A DNA stretch of 64,000 nucleotides from NCBI GenBank assembly GCA_031287525.1, contig JAITSU010000057.1:1-64000 (forward strand), read 5' to 3'. Of the stretch, positions 38,062 through 46,886 are shown piece after piece. The notes below the pieces were generated by a model, which was given only the letters and a program-made list of their open reading frames with translations, was not told where the DNA came from and searched no databases. Position 1 is the stretch's first letter. Every line of letters starts with the position of its first letter. Both the position numbers and the translations under genes were made by a program. This DNA is from Zoogloeaceae bacterium. GTDB lineage: Bacteria > Pseudomonadota > Gammaproteobacteria > Burkholderiales > Rhodocyclaceae.

Positions 38062-41000
38062 ATGGCGGGCGGAAGCAATCTCAATCTCGCGCTCAAAATT
38101 GAAGCCGACATCAAGCAGGCGCAAGCGGCGTTGTCGGGCATTCAGCAGCAAGTCGGCAGTGTCGCCGGAAACGCCAAAAGCGCAGGCGGCGCGGCAAGTG
38201 GCGCGGCGGGCGGATTCAACCAACTCGGCGCTGCCGCTGGCGGCGCGGCGGATGAGCTTGGCAAAGTCTCGCAATCCGCATCCGGCATCAAGGGCGCGCT
38301 GGGTAACGCCACCGCCGCCCTGAAAGGCTTTGTCGGCGCGTTTGTCGGCATAGGGGCCATCAAGGGCTTCATTGCGCTGGCGGATGAATACGGTCAGATG
38401 TCCAGCCGTATCAAAATGGCGACCCGTAGCGCCGAGGAATACGAGCAGGTGCAGATGCGCCTGCTGGATACCGCCAACAATACCTACCGCCCGCTCTCCG
38501 AGGTACAGGAAGCCTACATCCGCACCGCCGACGCGCTGCGCTCAATGAGTTACAACACCCATCAGGCAATGGATGTTTCCGATTCCCTGTCCTATCTTTT
38601 TGTCACCAACGCCGCCAGCGCCGACCGCGCGTCGTCCGCCATCGACGCCTTCGGCAAGTCCCTGCAAACCGGCGAAGTACACGCCATGCAATGGCAAACC
38701 CTGCTCGCCGCCGTGCCTTCGCTGGTGCAGGACATCGCCACCGCCAGTGGCAAATCGGCAGAGGAAATCAGAAAGCTGGGCGCGGAAGGCAAGCTCTCCG
38801 TCGCGCAACTCACCGAAGGCTTGCGCCAGTCCGCCGAGAAAAACAAACAACTGGCGGCGGACATGCCGGTCACGGTCGCGGATGCTTTCACCAAGCTCCG
38901 TAACAGTCTCGAAGCCTTTTTTGGCGAGGTCAATTCCGGCACGGGTCTGACGCAAATTCTGGTCAGCGCGCTGGAAGGCGTAGGCTCTGCCGTCGACTGG
39001 CTCACCGAAAATCTGGAGACCGCCGCGATTCATTTTGAAGGCTGGGGCGAGGACATCCGCCGTCTGCCGGAATCCGTAGCGTTTATGGTCGACGGGATTT
39101 CAAACGAAATGGACGGCTTGCTCGCCCTCATCGGCAGCGATTCCAGCGACATCCGCGACTTTCTGATGGGTGCGTTCAGGGAATGGCCGGAGAATGTCCG
39201 CCAGTTCATCCAGATCATCACCGTCGAAATCGCCGCTTTCGTCGACAAGTGTCGGGCATTCGGTGTCGACATCGCCAATTTCCTGAATCCGGTCAGCGCG
39301 ATCAAGGAAAGCTTCTCGGTGATGAACAAGGCGGTCAAGGGCGAACTCAAGACCGGCGACGCGCTTGTCGCCGAATTCGAGCGCATCAATGGCGTCCGCC
39401 GCGATTCCCTGCAAGCCATCGCCGATGAGCGCGTCGCTACGGAACAGAACGTCGAAGCGAAGAAAAAGGAAATCGCCGCCAAACGTGAGGCGATGAGGGC
39501 GGAAATTGAGCGCCAGCGGCAGGCAAAAGTCAATCTCAAAACGCCTACGAGCAAGACCGGCGGCAAAGCCAAGGCTGATCCTGTCGCGCAGGCATTGGCG
39601 CAGCAGGAACAGTCGCTCACCGTCGCGCTTGCCGAAGCGCATCAAAAACTGGCGAACGCCAAAAACGGTGTCGCCGATGCTGAAAACCGCGCCACTAGCC
39701 GTCTTGAAATCTGGCTCTCCACCAACAAGGCGGCGCAAGGCCTGACGGGAAGCCAGATTGCCGGGTTACGCAATCAAGCTGCTGCTGTCGACGCCGCCAC
39801 CAAAGCCTACACCGACCTCGCCGAAGCCAAAGCCCGCGCCGAACGGATCAAGAGCGGCATGGAAGACATCAACATCACCCTGCTCGAATCTCAGGGCAAC
39901 AACTTTGCAGCCTCAAAACGCCGCATTGAAAAGCAATACCGTGCCTTGGTCAAAGACCTGAACGACAGCGGCGACACGGTGAATCTCGATATCGTGACCC
40001 AAGTCAAGGATTACGAAGTCGCCAAAGCCAGATTGGATGACGTGCTCGCCAAAATCGACGCGATTCAGGCGGCTCAAAGCAGGGGCGAACAGTCGCTCTC
40101 TACGGCATCCGAAACCGGCTTACTGACCGAAGTCGAAGGCCGCGAACGTCTGCTGGACATTCATCGTCAGACCTACGCAGAGCTGCAAAAAATCCGCCCT
40201 GAACTCGAATACTTGGCGCGGCAACCCGACATCGTCGGTCAGCAAGCCGCCGTCGCGTTGCAACAACTCACCGATCAGGAAAAGAAGCTGCAAGCGACGA
40301 CGACGCTTTTCGCCAGTACCTTGAAAAACGGTCTGACATCTGGCTTGCAGCAAGCCATCAGCGGTCTTGCCGACGGCACGATGTCGCTGCGTGACGCCAT
40401 TCACGCGCTTGCCACCGAAATTGCTCAGTCGCTCTTGAAAATGTACGCCGACAACGCCGTGCAATTCTTCATGAAGCCTGACGGCCCGCTGGGGGACTTT
40501 TTCAAAATGGGCGATTCCGGCGCGGGCGGGGCGGGGGGATTGCTCGGCGCGCTGTTTGGTAACGGAACACAAGGCGCGGCGGCGGCAACCACGACTGCCA
40601 ATACGGCATCGGTCACGGCAAACACGGCGGCGATCACCACTCTGACGGCACAACTTGCCACTTCCGGTCTGACCGACGTGGCAGCGAACGTCGCAAACGA
40701 TGCCGTGGAAGGCGTCAGCCAAGCGGCAGAAACCGCCAACAACGCTGCCCTGATGACTTCCGCCACCAGCTTGACGGCGGCGGGTACGATGTTGCTGACC
40801 TCTGCTACGGCGCTACAAGCGGCAGCCGCCGCAATCAGCGCCAGTGCTGCTGGTGGCGGCATGAGCGCGCTGGGCAGTTTGGGGAGCGGAATCGTCGGGA
40901 GCTTGTTTGCCACGGGTGGCTATACCGGCGCGGGCGGGAAATACCAGCCCGCCGGTATCGTCCATGCGGGTGAATTTGTCGCGCGGCAAGAAGTTGTACG

Positions 41001-41319
41001 CCAACCCGGCGCGTTGTCTTTTTTGTCGGCGTTCAACCGGAACGGTATGCAGGCTATCGAAGCCTGGATAGGCAAAGGATATGCCGACGGCGGCCCGGTC
41101 ACTCCCATTTCCATCCCATACACCCGCCTCAGCGCGACAAACATTCAACCCGTTTCGGTATCAGGGGGCAATACCTCGGTAGACAACAAGATTGCCCTCA
41201 ACCTGTTCGATGATCCGTCACGCATGGCTGACGTCATCAGTTCCCCGCAGGGCGAAAAAGCCTTCACCGTCCTGCTCTCAAGAAACCCGCAAAAATTCCG
41301 CCAGATTTTGGGCGTATAG
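38062..41319 (+). CDS. Tape measure protein
   Basis: The 1085-aa product is the longest in the phage. Its N-terminal ~300 residues carry the tape-measure domain (LADEYGQMSSRIKMATRSAEEY, SSAIDAFGKSLQTGEVHAMQWQ, SGKSAEEIRKLGAEGKLSVAQ). Long coiled coils follow (AKREAMRAEIERQRQAKVN, QEKKLQATTTLFAST). An Ala/Gly-rich hydrophobic region is at 830-970. The C-terminal motif GIVHAGEFVARQEVVRQPGA is common at the end of such proteins. It fixes tail length and forms part of the DNA channel. The predicted tail is about 160 nm if the usual 1.5 angstrom per residue holds. Confidence 0.9.
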   Translation: MAGGSNLNLALKIEADIKQAQAALSGIQQQVGSVAGNAKSAGGAASGAAGGFNQLGAAAGGAADELGKVSQSASGIKGALGNATAALKGFVGAFVGIGAIKGFIALADEYGQMSSRIKMATRSAEEYEQVQMRLLDTANNTYRPLSEVQEAYIRTADALRSMSYNTHQAMDVSDSLSYLFVTNAASADRASSAIDAFGKSLQTGEVHAMQWQTLLAAVPSLVQDIATASGKSAEEIRKLGAEGKLSVAQLTEGLRQSAEKNKQLAADMPVTVADAFTKLRNSLEAFFGEVNSGTGLTQILVSALEGVGSAVDWLTENLETAAIHFEGWGEDIRRLPESVAFMVDGISNEMDGLLALIGSDSSDIRDFLMGAFREWPENVRQFIQIITVEIAAFVDKCRAFGVDIANFLNPVSAIKESFSVMNKAVKGELKTGDALVAEFERINGVRRDSLQAIADERVATEQNVEAKKKEIAAKREAMRAEIERQRQAKVNLKTPTSKTGGKAKADPVAQALAQQEQSLTVALAEAHQKLANAKNGVADAENRATSRLEIWLSTNKAAQGLTGSQIAGLRNQAAAVDAATKAYTDLAEAKARAERIKSGMEDINITLLESQGNNFAASKRRIEKQYRALVKDLNDSGDTVNLDIVTQVKDYEVAKARLDDVLAKIDAIQAAQSRGEQSLSTASETGLLTEVEGRERLLDIHRQTYAELQKIRPELEYLARQPDIVGQQAAVALQQLTDQEKKLQATTTLFASTLKNGLTSGLQQAISGLADGTMSLRDAIHALATEIAQSLLKMYADNAVQFFMKPDGPLGDFFKMGDSGAGGAGGLLGALFGNGTQGAAAATTTANTASVTANTAAITTLTAQLATSGLTDVAANVANDAVEGVSQAAETANNAALMTSATSLTAAGTMLLTSATALQAAAAAISASAAGGGMSALGSLGSGIVGSLFATGGYTGAGGKYQPAGIVHAGEFVARQEVVRQPGALSFLSAFNRNGMQAIEAWIGKGYADGGPVTPISIPYTRLSATNIQPVSVSGGNTSVDNKIALNLFDDPSRMADVISSPQGEKAFTVLLSRNPQKFRQILGV

Positions 41320-41471
41320 GAGACAAAAAAGACGGGCGACCGACCCGGATGTTAGCGCATCCACGCCGATCCCCAACAAGCTGAAGCAACCAGCAAGTCA
41401 GGCAAGGCCCGCCGCCGTCATGACAGCGCGCCAAGCCTATCAGATTTTCTGACAAGAAAAAGGCTTGCTTT

Positions 41472-41708
41472 ATGGAAAATATCCGTTGCGGACAATGCAA
41501 CCGCAAACTGGCGGAAGCCGAATACATCCGCCTTGCAATCAAGTGTCCCCGTTGCGGGACTGTTAACCAGATGAAGGCCACTGAGCCTCCTACCCGCGCG
41601 GCAAGACCGCCCGATACGGAGGTTCACAATGGCAAACCCGAAACAGCCGCTCGGCAAGAACGGCTTCAAGTATCAGGAACGCTACGGCGTCATCATCCTG
41701 TGCGATGA
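41472..41708 (+). CDS. com: Com-like zinc-finger translational regulator
   Basis: The 78-aa product opens MENIRCGQCNRKLAEAEYIR ... IKCPRCGTVNQM. The four cysteines C6, C9, C25 and C28 form the zinc finger of Mu Com, which activates translation of mom by opening its mRNA. The first 36 residues align well with Mu Com; the rest is variable. It lies at the right end of the phage just before the Mom-like gene, as in Mu, but a 50-codon ORF overlaps its 3' end. There is no mutation in the zinc ligands. Confidence 0.88.
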   Translation: MENIRCGQCNRKLAEAEYIRLAIKCPRCGTVNQMKATEPPTRAARPPDTEVHNGKPETAARQERLQVSGTLRRHHPVR

Positions 41709-41781
41709 CGAAAAGGCACAGCAAACGCTCTTTAACAAACTGAAGGCGGAAGGCTACAAGCTCCGTGTGGTGACCGTATGA
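41629..41781 (+). CDS. Small protein between com and mom-like genes
   Basis: The 50-aa product is MANPKQPLGKNGFKYQERYG, VIILCDDEKAQQTLFNKLKA, EGYKLRVVTV. A GGAGG lies 7 nt before its start and the stop overlaps the ATG of the next gene (ATGA). It is in a different frame from com, overlapping it by 80 bp. The beta-alpha-beta pattern suggests a small ferredoxin-like fold. The good ribosome site and coupling support a real gene; its function is not known. It could take part in the translational control that Com exerts. Confidence 0.72.
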   Translation: MANPKQPLGKNGFKYQERYGVIILCDDEKAQQTLFNKLKAEGYKLRVVTV

Positions 41782-42902
41782 AGCTCGCCATCCGCCACCA
41801 TTGCGCTGATTACGACAGCTACCGCGCGGCGCGTGTCAAATCGCTCTTCAACGTGGAGTCCGGCGCGGACTTCGCGTTGGATGTCGAACTCCCGATTGAG
41901 GATAGCGACTGGACAATCGGCGTCGTCGTCGGCCCGTCCGGTAGCGGTAAAAGCAGCATCGGAAAATCATTGGGCAAACCCTACGCCCCAATGTGGTCGT
42001 GTGATCAACCCATCATCGACGCCATTTCCCCGGCGGGCGACTTCAACGTCGTCACCGCCGCGCTGTCAGCAGTTGGTCTGGGCAGTGTTCCCACCTGGTT
42101 GCGCCCTTTTTCCGCGCTCTCCAACGGCGAACGCTTCCGTGCTACCTTGGCGCGTCTGGTTTGCGAAGCGCCGGAGTTCGCCGTGGTTGATGAGTTTTCA
42201 AGCGTCGTCGACCGGCAAATCGCCAGAATCGGCGCGGGCGCATTCGCCAAAGCGTGGCGGCGTACCGGCGGCAAAGCCGTGTTGCTCTCCTGCCATTACG
42301 ACATTCTGGATTGGTTGGAGCCGGACTGGATTTTCGACACCGCCAGCGGACAATTTGAACGGGGGCGTCTTCGACGGCGACCCAGGCTGGAAATGTCTGT
42401 CTACGCGACAAACTGGCATTATTGGTCACTGTTTGAGCCGCATCACTATCTGAAGCTGCCGCGCATGATCGCCGCCACCTGCTACGTCGCCGCCATTGAT
42501 GGCAACCCCGTCGCCCACCTCGCCGTCAGTACCCGCCCCGGTCTCATTGAAGCCCGCGCCTGTCGTTTGGTGGTGATGCCCGAATGGCAAGGCGCGGGCG
42601 TCGGAATGCGCTTCCTGAACACGGTGTGCGATCTCTGGCAACGGGGCGAAAACCGCTACGGCAAACCCATGCCCACCCTGTTTCACACTTCGCATCCCGG
42701 TCTCGCCGCCGCCCTGCGTCGGGATAAAAAATGGACGCAGGTTTCCGCGCGGCTTTACGGCGATCACAAAGGTCGCTGCAAGCAATCCATCGCCGCCAGC
42801 CTGACCAGGGCAGGGAAGGAAGCGTCCGGCGCATCGGGCTACGGCGGGCACTTTCGCGCTGTGCAGGGTTTCCGCTATCTGGGGGAGCCATGCGTATCGT
42901 AA
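41778..42902 (+). CDS. ABC-type ATPase fused to a Mom-like GNAT acyltransferase (predicted DNA modification enzyme)
   Basis: The 374-aa product has two domains. Residues 1-200 form a full ABC ATPase: Walker A GPSGSGKS (52-59), signature LSNGE (114-118), Walker B FAVVDE (134-139) and switch His 173 (LLSCHYDI). No membrane segment is present, so it is not a transporter. Residues ~205-370 form a GNAT-type domain with NWHYWSLFEPHHYLKLP, MPEWQGAGVGMRFLN (acyl-CoA loop QGAGVG 271-276) and HTSHPGLAAALRRDKKW, like Mu Mom. Mom modifies adenine in phage DNA to evade restriction. The ATPase could supply energy to prepare base or cofactor. It sits between com and a formyltransferase gene, overlapping the latter by 13 bp. 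Confidence 0.85.
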   Translation: MKLAIRHHCADYDSYRAARVKSLFNVESGADFALDVELPIEDSDWTIGVVVGPSGSGKSSIGKSLGKPYAPMWSCDQPIIDAISPAGDFNVVTAALSAVGLGSVPTWLRPFSALSNGERFRATLARLVCEAPEFAVVDEFSSVVDRQIARIGAGAFAKAWRRTGGKAVLLSCHYDILDWLEPDWIFDTASGQFERGRLRRRPRLEMSVYATNWHYWSLFEPHHYLKLPRMIAATCYVAAIDGNPVAHLAVSTRPGLIEARACRLVVMPEWQGAGVGMRFLNTVCDLWQRGENRYGKPMPTLFHTSHPGLAAALRRDKKWTQVSARLYGDHKGRCKQSIAASLTRAGKEASGASGYGGHFRAVQGFRYLGEPCVS

Positions 42903-43501
42903 TCGTCGGACAGAAATGGCTGGGCGCGGAAGTCCTGCGGCTCTGCCTGAAGCGCGGCGACGACATCGCCAATGTGCTTGCGCCCGGAGCGGACGGCGAA
43001 GAATACGACCGCCTGTATGCCGCCGCGCAACAGTCAGATGTCCCGGTCGAAACCTGCGAAAGGCGGGTAGAAGCCAGCCACATCCCGCCCCAAACAGACC
43101 TCATCATCGCCGCCCACGCCCATGCCTATATTTCAGAAGCGGCGCGGCAAGCCGCCCGCTACGGCGCATTGGGCTACCACCCCTCGCTACTCCCACGACA
43201 CCGGGGACGCGACGCCGTGCGCTGGACACTCCACATGCGCGACCCCATCGCAGGCGGCACAGTGTATTGGATGGACAACGGAGCCGACACCGGCAACATC
43301 GCCGCCCAACACTGGTGCCACGTCCGCCCCACCGACACCGCCCGAACCCTATGGCAACGCGACCTCGCCCCCATCGGTCTGCGCCTCATAGAACAGACAC
43401 TCTCCGATCTGGACAAAGGCATCCTCACCTCCATCCCTCAAACCGAGGAATGCGCCACCTGGGAACCCGCCTTCACCCCCTCCCGCCTGTCCAGCGCATG
43501 A
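42890..43501 (+). CDS. Formyltransferase-family protein of the modification cassette
   Basis: The 203-aa product has the N-terminal Rossmann strand MRIVIVGQKWLGAEVL and the catalytic region LIIAAHAHAY ... GALGYHPSLLPRHRGRDAV ... WMDNGADTGNI, as in GAR and Met-tRNA formyltransferases. His 97 and Asp 133 are kept, but the position of the usual catalytic Asn (N-x-H) is Gly 95. It lacks the C-terminal tRNA-binding domain of Fmt. The start overlaps the end of the Mom-like gene, so they work together; a formyl (one-carbon) group may be part of the DNA modification. A terminator follows immediately. Confidence 0.85.
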   Translation: MRIVIVGQKWLGAEVLRLCLKRGDDIANVLAPGADGEEYDRLYAAAQQSDVPVETCERRVEASHIPPQTDLIIAAHAHAYISEAARQAARYGALGYHPSLLPRHRGRDAVRWTLHMRDPIAGGTVYWMDNGADTGNIAAQHWCHVRPTDTARTLWQRDLAPIGLRLIEQTLSDLDKGILTSIPQTEECATWEPAFTPSRLSSA

Positions 43502-43509
43502 ACAAAAAT

Positions 43510-43534
43510 AATCCGCCCCAACAGGCGGATTTTT
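43510..43534 (+). terminator. Terminator at the end of the phage late transcript
   Basis: An 8-bp stem AATCCGCC-ccaaca-GGCGGATT followed by TTTC, 9 nt after the formyltransferase stop. Confidence 0.8.
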
Positions 43535-43535
43535 C

Positions 43536-43634
43536 AAATTCTTTTCTTGTGGTTAATTTTATTTCCCATAGCTAAATACTGTCACACCTCATTTATCTCG
43601 CTCACACCACCGGATTTAGCGCGCGCGGCGTTAA
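43536..43634. other. Right prophage end, noncoding
   Basis: No gene. Read inward from the boundary it contains GAGCGAGATAAATG, the partner of the left-end motif. Its last 50 bp also encode the 16 foreign residues at the end of the truncated Cas9. Confidence 0.65.
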
Positions 43635-46600
43635 CAATCGCCCGATTCGGTAGCCCTGCCACCCGATGATGCACATACACCGGCACAAGGTAGAACTTGC
43701 CAGCCTTGGTGAACACATCCACGCGCAGCATGGTGTCGTTTTTGGTGATGCCGCCCCGAATGGGGATGCCGGAGAGTTTGTCGATGACCGTTGTCACGGT
43801 GCGGACAATGGGGCCGGTGAGGTTGCCGTCTTTGTCCGGTTTTCTGAATTCCGTTCCGGCGGGGAAAGCCTTGTCGCCTTTGCCACCGTGCTCTTCCAGC
43901 CGTTTGCGGATCGCCGCGTAAAGGCGTTCATTGCGGTGAGGGTCAATGAGATTGTCCAGGTCTTTCAGGCTCAACGCCGAAAGCGCGACTTTTTGGGTGA
44001 CGCCGCCTTGCGGACGCAGACGCTCTGGTTGCCCGTAAATCGTGTCTTTATGCGCCGCGCCGCTATTGCGCCGTTGCGGAGCGCGCGACACAAACAGCGG
44101 GCGCAGAGTCTTCAGTTCTTCCGCGCTGTAAGTACCGAGGCGTTCCACTTCACTCCGCAGTTTTTCCACGTCATCCATTTTCAGACGGGCTTCCAGTTCG
44201 TGATGAAAATGCGACCAAGGTTTTGGAAAATTGTTTTCCAGTTTGTGCAGTGCGGCGATGTCGAGCACTTCGCCTGTTTCAATATCCACAAAACCTTGCC
44301 GGACTTGTTCCAGTTCTTTTTTGCGGCTGTAGTCTGCAAGACGCTTCACCATGCCATGACTACACGCGGCAATTACGGCGGCATCCAGCGCGTGATGGCG
44401 GTCGCTTTCAGCGCGGATTTTGAGGATTCCCCAACGGGCGCGCAAAAAAGCGGTCATTGAGCCAGACAGCACGACACAACGCTGTACTGTCGAACCGTCG
44501 GCGCTCGGTGCCAGTTTGAGATAACGCTCAATGTAATTCTTGAAAAAGCGGCAGATGTAACGGGTGTCGCTCAGATTGCGTTCACGGAAATCCTTTGCGT
44601 CTTTTGCGTCGAACCCCTTTTTCAGCAGGCGGCTGCGTTTGGCTTGGCGGTAGCTTTTGTTTCCTTCCACGAAAGCCACGAAGCCGCGCCAGCGTTCCCC
44701 GTCTTCGCCGCCCTCGAAGCGTGTCAGATATTCGTAGGGTGTGCGGTTGCCCTTGTCGCGGTTTTCCTTGGTGAGCGCCAGCACTTTGTTGTTCTTGCTG
44801 TCGTCGAAGCTACGTGAATAGGGCAAAGCGTGGTCAACCTCCACATAGCCGGATTCGGTCAAGCGGTGCAGATTAAGGGGCTGTAGCGAATAGGCGCACT
44901 TGCCTCCCTGCTCATGATAAAGCCGCCATTTTTCAAAATCGCGTCCATTGGGCGACACGCCCATTTCTTCAAAGAAACGACTCTTCAACTTTTCGTTTTG
45001 GTCATGGTAAGTTTCCTGCTCTTTCTTGATTTTGTTGCGTTCATCAAGGGGGCGGGAGAGGTCGCGTGCCATCTCGATATGGATCGCGGTCGGTGTACCG
45101 TAACGCCGAATGACGGCATTGACGACTTTACGCGCTTGATTCAGCGCGCGCAGGACGACGGGGTTGCGCGGAATGTCTGCCTCCTCGCTGAATTTCATCC
45201 TGCCTTGCTGGTCGCGCCCGCTGTAGAGCGGGGGCAGGAATTTGTGTTCGCCCGCGCCCACTTCATACAGTTGGCTATGGTGATAACCTGCCGACACGCA
45301 GGCTTCGTCATAGCGTTGTCCTTGTTCCATAAAGTGTACGATGTTGCGAAGCGCCTTCAGGGAAAGGTTGCTGAATTTATCGAAACTCACTTCGGAAAGG
45401 GCGGCGACCAGTTTTTCGCCGCCGGGCAAGGCTAATTTGCGGAGTTCGGCAACGACCTCGTCATCATCCTTATAAACAGACAATACGCGGGCGAGTTCGT
45501 CCAGTTGTTCCGGGTGTCCATCTTGCGCCGCGCCTGCCATGCTTTGCCATTCCGTACCGAGACCACTGCCTTCCAGTTTTTTGCGTAAGGTATGCCAGGC
45601 TGCCAGCTTGACGAGGGCTGTGCCTTCCGGGTCTTTTGCCTTGTCTTCTGTGGCTTGCCGCGCGCTTGGGTAAGCCAGCCCCGCGAACTTGAAGCTTTCA
45701 GGCAACACGCCAAGCAAGGCGCTACGCAGTTGTTTGTAGGTCAGCCCTTTACTTTCGTCGCCTTTGGCATAAGGCAAGGGTAAAGCGAGCCGGCGTTCCG
45801 CTTCATTGAGTGGACGGGTTGTGCCATCCACGACAATCCGCAAATTGTTGAGCCGGGTCAGCCAGACATGGCGTTCGGCGGTGAAGCTGGCTTTGGGCGC
45901 GCGGTATTCGTCTTTCTCGAAAGTGCATTTGCCCAGCATTTTGAGTAATGCTTCACCAGAGAGCGCGGGTTTTTGCAGCCAGAAAAGCCCGCTTTTGCGG
46001 TCGCCGTTGCCAAGAATGGCAGTTTTTAGCGTGGTGTCGGCATGAGGGTTGCCCAATCCACGCTGCGCCGCGAACAGTTTTTCGAGTTCCTGACCCAGCA
46101 GGATGCGCGAAAGCGCCTTGTTGTATTCGCCGCGTTTGTTGCGCTGGGCATCCGGGAATTCAGCAAGCGCCATTTCCGCCGCGCTGCGGTAGCCTTTTTC
46201 TTCCATGCGCTTCCTGGTAGCAGCCAGCCCTTGCTTGACCTTGCCGCCTTCGCCCTTGGCGTCAGCTTCCGCCGCTTTTTCTTCGGCTTTGCTGATCCAG
46301 TGAAATCCGCGATGTTTGACAAGGTGGTAAATGACTCGCGCCCATTCTTCTGGTAGAAGCAGGCGATCCAGCCCTTCGGCGCGTAGTTGCCAGAGGGTTT
46401 TAGCCTTGCCTGCTGCGTCCTTGTCTGTATAAGGATTGTCCGCGCGGAAGAAGTGAGGGCTGTTAATCAGTCCGTTCCGTTTCAGAAGTCGCGCCAACTT
46501 TTTGAGACGTTCCGCGCGATGCGATAGTCGGTGGCGCATGAGCCGCGCATCCCGCCGCGCCTTGTTCAGCGATTCGCCTTCCTTGGCGGTTTCGGCTTTG

Positions 46601-46698
46601 TCAAAGGCGCGGACGCCCAAGTCGATGATGTGGTCATCCGCCAGCACGCTCCAGCCAACAGAGGCAATGCCAATATCCAGACCCAGTATATATGCCAT
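43582..46698 (-). pseudogene. cas9: Cas9 N-terminal part (1022 of ~1123 codons), truncated by the prophage
   Basis: Type II-C Cas9. The start is ATG giving MAYILGLDIGIASVGWS, 6 nt after AGGTG; a GTG three codons earlier overlaps that ribosome site. RuvC-I has D8, the arginine-rich bridge helix follows (RDARLMRHRLSHRAERLKKL), RuvC-II has E542 (IHIEMARDLSRP), HNH has H623 (VEVDHALPYSRSFDDSKNNK) and RuvC-III has HHALDAAVIA (H768, D772). All nuclease residues are intact. After V1022 (PNRAIV) the frame enters the prophage and adds 16 foreign residues before a stop. The missing 101 residues contain most of the PAM-contacting part. A stable truncated protein might bind guide RNA but should not find targets normally. 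Confidence 0.95.
43633..43639 (+). repeat. Right copy of prophage target duplication (AACAATC)
   Basis: Matches 2653-2659; see that entry. Confidence 0.85.
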
Positions 46699-46713
46699 GT
46701 CACGCACCTATTG

Positions 46714-46741
46714 TTGTCATAAACGAACAAAAGGATATAAT
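46714..46741 (+). promoter_or_regulatory. tracrRNA promoter
   Basis: TTGTCA, 16 bp, TATAAT: a near-perfect sigma70 promoter reading right, ending 7 bp before the anti-repeat. cas9 starts 16 bp upstream of its -35 box on the other strand, so the two share this gap. Confidence 0.75.
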
Positions 46742-46747
46742 ACGCGC

Positions 46748-46848
46748 AGTTGTAGTTTTCCGGGGTGAGAGCCGTTGCTACAATAAGGTGTTGCCTTCGG
46801 GCAACAACCGAATCCGAAGACCCGACAGAAATGTCGGGTCTTCTACTT
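46748..46848 (+). ncRNA. tracrRNA of the type II-C locus
   Basis: The anti-repeat TTTTCCGGGGTGAGAG pairs with the repeat segment CTCTCACCCCGGAAA; the next GTTGCTACAATAAGG is nearly identical to the N. meningitidis tracrRNA nexus. Two hairpins follow: TGTTGCC-ttcg-GGCAACA and an 11-bp stem GAAGACCCGAC / GTCGGGTCTTC (46816-46843), the latter acting as terminator. It is complete and has its own promoter, so guide RNA could still be made although cas9 is broken. Ends are estimated from promoter spacing and the last hairpin. Confidence 0.92.
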
Positions 46849-46886
46849 TGAGGATCGAGAAGCGCAACCCTGTGATGTCCGGTTCT

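Larger units (their letters stand above)
2660..43634. mobile_element. Mu-like transposable prophage inserted in cas9 (~41.0 kb)
   Basis: The element contains a DDE transposase A, MuB-like ATPase, repressor, GemA, Mor, Mu-type terminase, portal, MuF, gpG, protease/scaffold and capsid genes, a siphovirus-type tail module, and com/mom-like genes at the right end. It is flanked by a 7-bp direct repeat within cas9. Both ends share a motif GAGCGAG followed by (C/A)TAA(T/A)TG, 31 and 32 bp from the boundary, which fits a transposase binding site. The ends read TTA inward rather than the TG usual for Mu. All expected modules are present and no core gene is visibly broken, so it could be active. The lysis/packaging block is inverted and displaced relative to Mu. 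Confidence 0.95.

Noticed and set aside
29375-41319. Contractile (myovirus) tail as in Mu
   Set aside because: No sheath or baseplate wedge genes are seen; the tail genes are of non-contractile type (tube, DUF2163-type, hub, tape measure).
43502-46860. tRNA genes near the prophage boundary
   Set aside because: No cloverleaf or GTTCRANNC box seen; insertion is in cas9, not a tRNA.
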